Notes under the pieces: model-generated | What the model saw: only the letters and a program-made list of their open reading frames with translations | The model's database searches: none | What the model was told of the DNA's origin: nothing | Translations under genes and position numbers: made by a program | Shown here: positions 58,496-64,000 of the stretch, piece by piece | Layout: every line of letters starts with the position of its first letter | Numbering within the stretch: position 1 is the first letter of the stretch | Origin: Cryptomeria japonica | Lineage: Eukaryota; Streptophyta; Pinopsida; Cupressales; Cupressaceae | Direction: 5' to 3' | Assembly: GCF_030272615.1 (NCBI RefSeq) | Contig: NC_081413.1 | Span: 21,764,501 to 21,828,500, forward strand | Length of the DNA stretch: 64,000 bases

Positions 58496-60483
58496 CTATG
58501 ATGAACTCCCTCCCTCGGAGCCGCCTGGCCTCGACGGAGTCTGAGCTCTAGATGGTCCCGCTCCAGGATCCCCCTGCCTGTCTGGTGGTGGTGGTGGAGG
58601 ACCCATGACCCCACCGCTAGATGCCTGCCTCCTACGACTCCCTCCCGTAGTCGTCATTGTGCGCGATGATCTATGGAAGCTCCTCGCCCGCTGATCCGCT
58701 GGCACGGCACCATAGTACAGATCCCTCCAGTAGGCGATCTCCTCTCCGGCTCGCAGCACATATGCGTAGCCTGCCCCTGCATCCTCTGCTGCCCGGTTCC
58801 CTGCCCTCAGAGCTGTCTCCGCCTTAGTATATCTCTGGATGGCCTGGTCTCTCTCCCGCTCTGTGTCCCTGAGCCTGATCCTCAGGCGATCCCTCTCCCG
58901 CTCCAAATCTGCAATCTCATCTACCTGGCTCTGGCAGATCTCTCATAGCTCCAACAGCTCATCCTCCTCAGGATCTCCACCCTCAGCCTCTGCCTGTGGC
59001 TCCTCCTCTGCAGGTGCCTGTACCTGTGCCTCCGCCTGCACCTGTCTAGGTGCCTGAATAGGTACCTGTCCCTGTCCCTGTCCCTGTCCCTGTCTAGGTC
59101 CCTATGCTCTAGGACCCTGTGCTATTGGTACCTGTAGGGGCAATCCACCTCGACCCCTCACCACCTGAGCTGCTCTCTCCTATCCTCCCTCCCTCCGAGG
59201 TGCTACTCGCCTCTCTCCCACCACTCCCCTCCGCCTCCGTCGACCCCTGCCTCCATCTCCTCCACCATCATCATCATCATCCCCTCCAGCCTCTCCCTCC
59301 AACAGCTCTCCCGGATCTGTCAATCTCGGAAAGGGATGCTCTACCCAATACGCAGAGTACTCTGCGTCCATCCCAGCATCCTCTACCTCCGGCCACATGT
59401 CCCATGGTAATGGCATCATCTCTGCCAGTTGTGTCACGGCCTGATCATATGATAACAGCGGCCCGAACTGTACCTGATCTCTGACTGTACGGGCATACAT
59501 GCCCGAGCCTCGTGGCATCCGCTGAATCCTGCCGAACTGTCTGTATACCCTGTCAACAAGCTGCCTCTCCAGAATATAGGGCGTCTGCCCAATCAGATAC
59601 CTGCTCCTGAATGCATAGGGTAGCTCCACTACGTCGTCATCCCACTCCTCGCACCCCAGGTACGGCCTCCAGATAACCATATCAATGTCATCTATGACGC
59701 GTCTCCAGTGCTCCAATCAACCAATCCGAGGCTGTGATGTAATCATATCATATAAATGCACAAAACTCCGTCCATGCCCTCTACCTCTGAAGTGGATAGG
59801 TCGTGTGATCGGCAGGTGCTCATATGCCCACACTTGTAGAAGAGTCACTCCGTAGCCCAAGCCCACTGATCCGTGGTACACAAACTGATGCAGCTCATAG
59901 TACAAATGGGCCAGGACACATGGCCCCCATGCATATCTGGTGTGCTCAGTCACCAGTGTCTCCAATGCCCCTCCCCAGCCAACTACCAATCCTCGTGTAG
60001 CTCTGTCCGGACACAAGTACCCACTGATGACTCCTCCGATAACAACTGGTAAAGCTAAACCTGTAGCGGTCATGGTATCCCATGCCACGTGACCTGCTCG
60101 CATCTCCAACCCGGGATCCTGAAATACCCGTCTCAGTGCCTCCCTGTCACCATCTCGATCATATGGCATCAACTCTCCATCGATCGAAATATGCAGAATC
60201 CTGTAGACGTCCTCAAGCGTCACTGTCATCTCACCCATAGGCAAGTGAAACGTGCAAGTCTCGGAGTGCCATCTCTCCGCCAGTGCAGTCAGCAAACCCA
60301 TGTTTGCCCGAAACTCAGGCACATATAGCACATGTGTGAGACCCATCTCCTCAATAGAAATCATGTCCTGAATCGACAACTCTGGTCGCAACCTCTGAGT
60401 CGATGGGAATCTCTCCCGTGACTCCAACATAGGCAAATACTCCTGCAGTCAACCAATCAATCATGTCAGTTATCGTGGCATTC

Positions 60484-60800
60484 ACTGTTCATCACAAAAT
60501 GCTACTTGCTACCTAGATGCATACGCTTACCTACCCTAGTGACACTCACTGTTCATCACAAAGTGTTGCTATCTATCCTAGTAGTGCTCCCTGTTCATCA
60601 CAAAGTACTACGTGTGTGACATTCCCTATTCATCACAAAGTGTTACTCACATTCGCACTCCCTGTTCATCACAAAGTGCTGCCTATCTTGGTGCTCCCTG
60701 TTCATCACAAAGTGCCTTGATCTATCCTAGTCTTCCTAGAGGACCTGCTTGAGTGTATCCTCTCAGCAGCTTATCCAATCGACAGCGTATGTTCATCACA
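60484..60800 (-). repeat. TGTTCATCACAAAGTG word array in the PMD intron
   Basis: Seven copies of TGTTCATCACAAAGTG or close variants begin near 60,486, 60,550, 60,592, 60,627, 60,663, 60,699 and 60,790. The central steps are 35-36 bp. They lie just upstream of exon 2, within the intron on the PMD strand. Confidence 0.85.
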
Positions 60801-60843
60801 GAACTGCCGATTTGACCTAAAAAGACACAACCTATGCATTTTG

Positions 60844-61140
60844 ACACACAAACGCGCTTTAAGCTCACAAACGCGCTTATAGACTGCACAAACGCGCTTC
60901 TGCAACACAGATGCGCTTTCTGAACACAAACGTGCCTATACCATGCACAAACGCGACCAGGGAACACAGACGTCCCTACATGACATAAACGCCCCTACAG
61001 GGCACAGACGCCTCTACATTTCACAAACGCGTCCGTATTCAGCACAAACGCGGTTCCAGGCACAGATGCGCCTGGACCCGACACAGACGCGCCTGTCCGA
61101 CACAGACGCGCCTGGCACTGACACAGACGCGGTTTCGCGT
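60844..61140 (-). repeat. CGCGTCTGTG word array C in the PMD intron
   Basis: The plus strand shows CACAAACGCG/CACAGACGCG fifteen times, with the ACGCG core near 60,851, 60,870, 60,891, 60,910, 60,930, 60,950, 60,970, 60,989, 61,008, 61,026, 61,047, 61,065, 61,086, 61,105 and 61,126, a pitch of 18-21 bp. Read on the PMD strand it is CGCGTCTGTG, the same word and orientation relative to transcription as arrays A and B have to gag-pol. Confidence 0.9.
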
Positions 61141-61407
61141 TTTTGCATATTTCAACTACCTTATTCCTAGCGCATTTATTGCTACTTAGCATGCATTAAT
61201 GACAAAACTTGAAATGCGTGAAAGTATGAGGAGGTTTTCTGGTACTTACCGGCTCTCCTGCATCTACTGGTCTCTGGAATCGGCGAACACGGTCGAATCT
61301 ATGAATGAAAGCCATCGCTGCTGACTGCTGCTGCTCTTTTCTTGCTCTGCACTGTGATCTTCTAAGGGTGTGGATGACAATGAGGATGTCTTTTGCCCGT
61401 GGTCTAT

Positions 61408-61420
61408 CTTATAGCCTAGC
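61408..61420 (-). promoter_or_regulatory. Antisense TATA-like box of the PMD gene
   Basis: The minus strand reads GGCTATAAGATAGACC about 95 bp upstream of the PMD ATG, at a suitable distance for a short 5' UTR. The tail copy near 62,880 keeps it as CGCTATAAGATAGACC. Confidence 0.5.
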
Positions 61421-61643
61421 CTAGCCCTCGTCTTCATTTCCCGAGTCAGTCTTTCTCATCCCGTGACTTTGTCACTTTATCCGGTCAGTCCATTCTATCC
61501 CGTCTTTCTTATCGAGAGATTGTCTGCAATCTTTTCAGACATTTTCATCCAATCTCTCGAGGGGGCATATCATTCCCATTCTGGGGCAACTCTGTATCAG
61601 TTCATCTTATCTTCTTTGAAACAACGCGACAAGCCGCATTGTC

Positions 61644-61659
61644 TCAAAGAGGGGCAAAA
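61644..61659 (+). other. Polypurine tract of Gypsy-2
   Basis: CTCAAAGAGGGGCAAAA directly precedes the LTR start TGTAGACACC. It is repeated before the second 3' LTR (63,117-63,132) and matches the Gypsy-1 tract. Confidence 0.88.
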
Positions 61660-62439
61660 TGTAGACACCTAAAATTGTCATGTCTAATTAAATAAATATT
61701 TTTTATTTAATTATCTAAGCCTAATTCTTCTATTAATTAAATAAATCTTTATTTATTTAATTAATTCATTTATCCTCTTCTAGCCTTATTTTTCATTTAA
61801 ATAAATACATTTATTTATTTAAATTACCCCTTTTCCTAAATTAGATAAATATTTTTATTTATTTAATTGTCTTATTCTTCTATTAATTAAATAAATCTTT
61901 ATTTATTTAATTAATTCATTATCTTTTTCTACACATGACACATGTCATTCATCTCTTAATTCCTACACTACATACCTCTTTCATTATTTTGGTATTTCTT
62001 ATACCTACCCTCTAATCCTAGCCGACCTCTCTTTTTACACCTCTCAATCTTAACCCTCCATTTCTTATTGTGTCTTCTATTTAAGGAGATGCTTTCTTCA
62101 TTATCAAACCCTAATGACACATGCTAATGATCTTTTATGCAATTGACTACACTACGATCCTACTTGCAACCACATTCCGTTCTTTGTTGAGCTCTTGTGC
62201 ATATAAAAATCTGAGAGCAAATATATCAAGCAAGATCAATGGAGATAGGAAGAATGGAGATCAAAACCCTATTGGACATGTGATGGTATAATCTTTGTGA
62301 TTTGAGTTATTTTGCATTGTCTTAGGTTATCTTCATATGTTATGGTGGATCTTTGTTCATTGTTAGGCTAGGGTTTGGTGGTTGAATTCATTTAGCCTTT
62401 CAATATTGTTATTATTGTTATCCATTTTCACCATATACA
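61660..62439 (+). repeat. First 3' LTR of Gypsy-2
   Basis: 780 bp, TGTAGACACC to TATACA, nearly identical to the 5' LTR. It is followed without a gap by a copy of the internal tail rather than by flanking DNA. Confidence 0.95.
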
Positions 62440-63132
62440 TAAACATCCCTACATGACATAAACGCCCCTACAGGGCACAGACGCCTCTACATTTCACAAA
62501 CGCGTCCGTATTCAGCACAAACGCTGTTCCAGGCACAGACGCGCCTGGACCCGACACAGACGCGCCTGTCCGACACAGACGCGCCTGGCACTGACACAGA
62601 CGCGGTTCCGCGTTTTTGCATATTTCAACTACCCTATTCCTAGCGCATTTATTGCTACTTAGCATGCATTAATGACAAAACTTGAAATGTGTGAAAGTAC
62701 GATGAGGTTTTCTGGTACTTACCGGCTCTCCTGCATCTGCTGGTCTCTGGAATCGGCGAACACGGTCGAATCTATGAATGAAAGCCATCGCTGCTAACTG
62801 CTGCTGCTCTTTTCTCGCTCTGCACTGTGATCTTCTAATGGTGTGGATGAAAATGAGGATGTCTTTTGCCCGTGGTCTATCTTATAGCGTAGCCTAGCCC
62901 TCGTCTTCATTTCCCGAGTCAGTCTTTCTCATCCCGTGACTTTGTCACTTTATCCGGTCAGTCCATTCTATCCCGTCTTTCTTATCGAGAGATTGTCTGC
63001 AATCTTTTCAGACATTTTCATCCAATCTCTCGAGGGGGTATATCATTCCCATTCTGGGGCAACTCTGTATCAGTTCATCTTATCTTCTTTGAAACAACGC
63101 AACAAGCCGCATTGTCTCAAAGAGGGGCAAAA
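62440..63132 (+). repeat. Duplicated internal tail between two LTRs
   Basis: Copy of 60,967-61,659 with roughly a dozen substitutions by eye. It carries a second copy of PMD exon 1 (ATG near 62,788 on the minus strand), its donor and the TATA-like word, so an antisense transcript could start here too. It lacks the rest of the intron and exon 2. Confidence 0.92.
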
Positions 63133-63912
63133 TGTAGACACCTAAAATTGTCATGTCTAATTAAATAAATATTTTTTATTTAATTATCTAAGCCTAATTC
63201 TTCTATTAATTAAATAAATCTTTATTTATTTAATTAATTCATTTATCCTCTTCTAGCCTTATTTCTCATTTAAATAAATACATTTATTTATTTAAATTAC
63301 CCCTTTTCCTAAATTAGATAAATATTTTTATTTATTTAATTGTCTTATTCTTCTATTAATTAAATAAATCTTTATTTATTTAATTAACTCATTATCTTTT
63401 TCTACACATGACACATGTCATTCATCTCTTAATTCCTACACTACATACCTCTTTCATTATTTTGGTATTTCTTATACCTACCCTCTAATCCTAGCCGACC
63501 TCTCTTTTTACACCTCTCAATCTTAACCCTCCATTTCTTATTGTGTCTTCTATTTAAGGAGATGCTTTCTTCATTATCAAACCCTAATGACACATGCTAA
63601 TGATCTTTTATGCAATTGACTATACTACGATCCTACTTGCAACCACATTCCGTTCTTTGTTGAGCTCTTGTGCATATAAAAATCTGAGAGCAAATATATC
63701 AAGCAAGATCAATGGAGATAGGAAGAATGGAGATCAAAACCCTATTGGACATGTGATGGTATAATCTTTGTGATTTGAGTTATTTTGCATTCTCTTAGGT
63801 TATCTTCATATGTTATGGTGGATCTTTGTTCATTGTTAGGCTAGGGTTTGGTGGTTGAATTCATTTAGCCTTTCAATATTGTTATTATTGTTATCCATTT
63901 TCACCATATACA
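63133..63912 (+). repeat. Second 3' LTR of Gypsy-2
   Basis: 780 bp, same ends as the others, with a few private substitutions (for example TTAACTCATT for TTAATTCATT). It is followed by the start of a third tail copy at 63,913. Confidence 0.95.
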
Positions 63913-64000
63913 TAAATGTCCCTACATGACATAAACGCCCCTACAGGGCACAGACGCCTCTACATTTCACAAACGCGTCCGTATTCAGCACAAACGCGGT

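Larger units (their letters stand above)
58496..61315 (-). pseudogene. Antisense gene with plant mobile domain (PMD), two exons
   Basis: Exon 1 is 61,315-61,250: 22 codons starting MAFIHRFDRVRR, ending in a donor CCG/GTAAGT. The intron is 61,249-60,443 (807 nt, acceptor CTGCAG). Exon 2 is 60,442-58,496 in matching phase, about 670 residues in all. The PMD covers roughly 60,370-59,700: LTALAERWHSETCTFHLP, GEMTVTLEDVYRIL, IDGE, GYLCPDRATRGL, LLQVWAYEHL. A second conserved stretch (59,715-59,330) has WRRVIDDIDMVIWRPYLG. Then come acidic and Arg-rich low complexity, a predicted coiled coil (58,920-58,780, many RLRIRLRDTERERDQ-type heptads) and a Pro/Gly tail. Stops at 59,719 (TGA), 59,182 and 59,104 (TAG) and 58,945 (TGA) all fit C-to-T, with no frameshift. 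PMD proteins (Arabidopsis MAIN/MAIL family) act in silencing and genome stability, and PMDs are known from transposons. Here it is carried antisense in a Tat-type element. Confidence 0.85.
30421..64000 (+). mobile_element. Ogre-like Ty3/gypsy element, 5' part, with two nested insertions
   Basis: The left end is TGTTATCACT at 30,421, exactly where the 568-bp repeat is cut. The PBS is at 43,306 and gag begins at 43,736. The element is interrupted by a copia element (32,429-38,443) and by Gypsy-2 from 46,249. The 3' part is presumably right of the window. If the left end is right, the target duplication would be AGACT. Confidence 0.6.
46249..64000 (+). mobile_element. Gypsy-2: Tat-like element with antisense PMD gene and tandem 3' LTRs
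   Basis: 5' LTR 46,249-47,028, PBS, 2.2-kb leader, gag-pol 49,276-56,787 (+), antisense PMD gene 61,315-58,496 (-), polypurine tract, then LTRs at 61,660-62,439 and 63,133-63,912 separated by a 693-bp copy of the internal tail. A third tail copy begins at 63,913 and runs off the window. From the 5' LTR to the first 3' LTR is 16,191 bp. The expected target sequence on the left is ATATC (46,244-46,248); the right one is outside. The 5' and first 3' LTRs differ at only about four positions by eye, so the insertion is young. Confidence 0.93.
60967..64000 (+). repeat. 1,473-bp tandem array of internal tail plus LTR
   Basis: The units are 60,967-62,439, 62,440-63,912 and 63,913 onward. Each has 693 bp of element tail (part of array C, PMD exon 1 and donor, antisense promoter, polypurine tract) plus one 780-bp LTR. 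The junctions fall exactly at the LTR terminus CA (62,439 and 63,912). The first six bases after the junction differ from 60,967-60,972 only by C-to-T or G-to-A changes. Confidence 0.93.

Noticed and set aside
60844-61140. CRISPR-like array of short repeats with about 20-bp pitch
   Set aside because: The context is a plant retrotransposon intron. The repeat word is only about 10 bp, the intervening bases are not unique spacers, and there are no cas genes.
61463-61672. 69-codon plus-strand frame, repeated at 62,936-63,145
   Set aside because: It lies in the duplicated tail and spans the polypurine tract and LTR start. It is opposite the antisense promoter and has no domain.

Overview
This is plant nuclear DNA. 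It is AT-rich and made almost entirely of nested transposable elements; I recognise no ordinary host gene, rRNA, tRNA or CRISPR array. The very long Ty3/gypsy elements of the Tat/Ogre type (two RNase H modules, G-patch next to the protease, antisense extra gene), a Ty1/copia element, and the high density of insertions suggest a large seed-plant genome, possibly a conifer. That assignment is inference.

Layout: 1-~1,850 is an old, internally deleted copia-like remnant. About 2,830-27,590 looks like one DNA transposon. It has arrays of CG-rich words at both ends, a spliced plus-strand gene of unknown function (3,235-5,847), a satellite with a unit of about 358 bp (6,390-8,250), and a convergent minus-strand DDE-transposase-like pseudogene (27,040-24,484, continued at 9,218-8,870). 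A 15,260-bp gypsy element (Gypsy-1, 9,219-24,478, minus strand, TSD GTTCC) sits inside an exon of that pseudogene. A 1.4-kb polypurine tract (27,595-29,025) and a 568-bp tandem repeat (29,161-30,420) follow.

The third copy of the 568-bp repeat is cut at 30,420/30,421 by the start of an Ogre-like element. Its PBS lies at 43,306, so its LTR appears to be about 6.9 kb long (30,421-43,301 minus a nested copia). That LTR carries a reading frame of about 1,200 codons. A complete 6,015-bp copia element (32,429-38,443, minus strand, TSD GTATC) is nested in the LTR. The Ogre-like gag (43,736-46,248) is cut by a second Tat-like gypsy element (Gypsy-2, 46,249 to past the window end).

Gypsy-2 has gag-pol on the plus strand in a single frame with six stop codons and no frameshift. 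It also has a spliced antisense gene with a plant mobile domain (PMD; exons 61,315-61,250 and 60,442-58,496). The 3' end is unusual: a 1,473-bp unit (693 bp of internal tail plus a 780-bp LTR) is repeated in tandem, joined exactly at the LTR terminus. Short CG-rich words repeat at about 20-bp pitch in the Gypsy-2 leader, in the PMD intron and, with a different word, in the Gypsy-1 leader. A module of small hairpins just past the pol stop is shared by both gypsy elements.

Nearly all inactivating stops in every element fit C-to-T changes (CGA to TGA, CAG to TAG, CAA to TAA), as expected from decay of methylated, silenced DNA.
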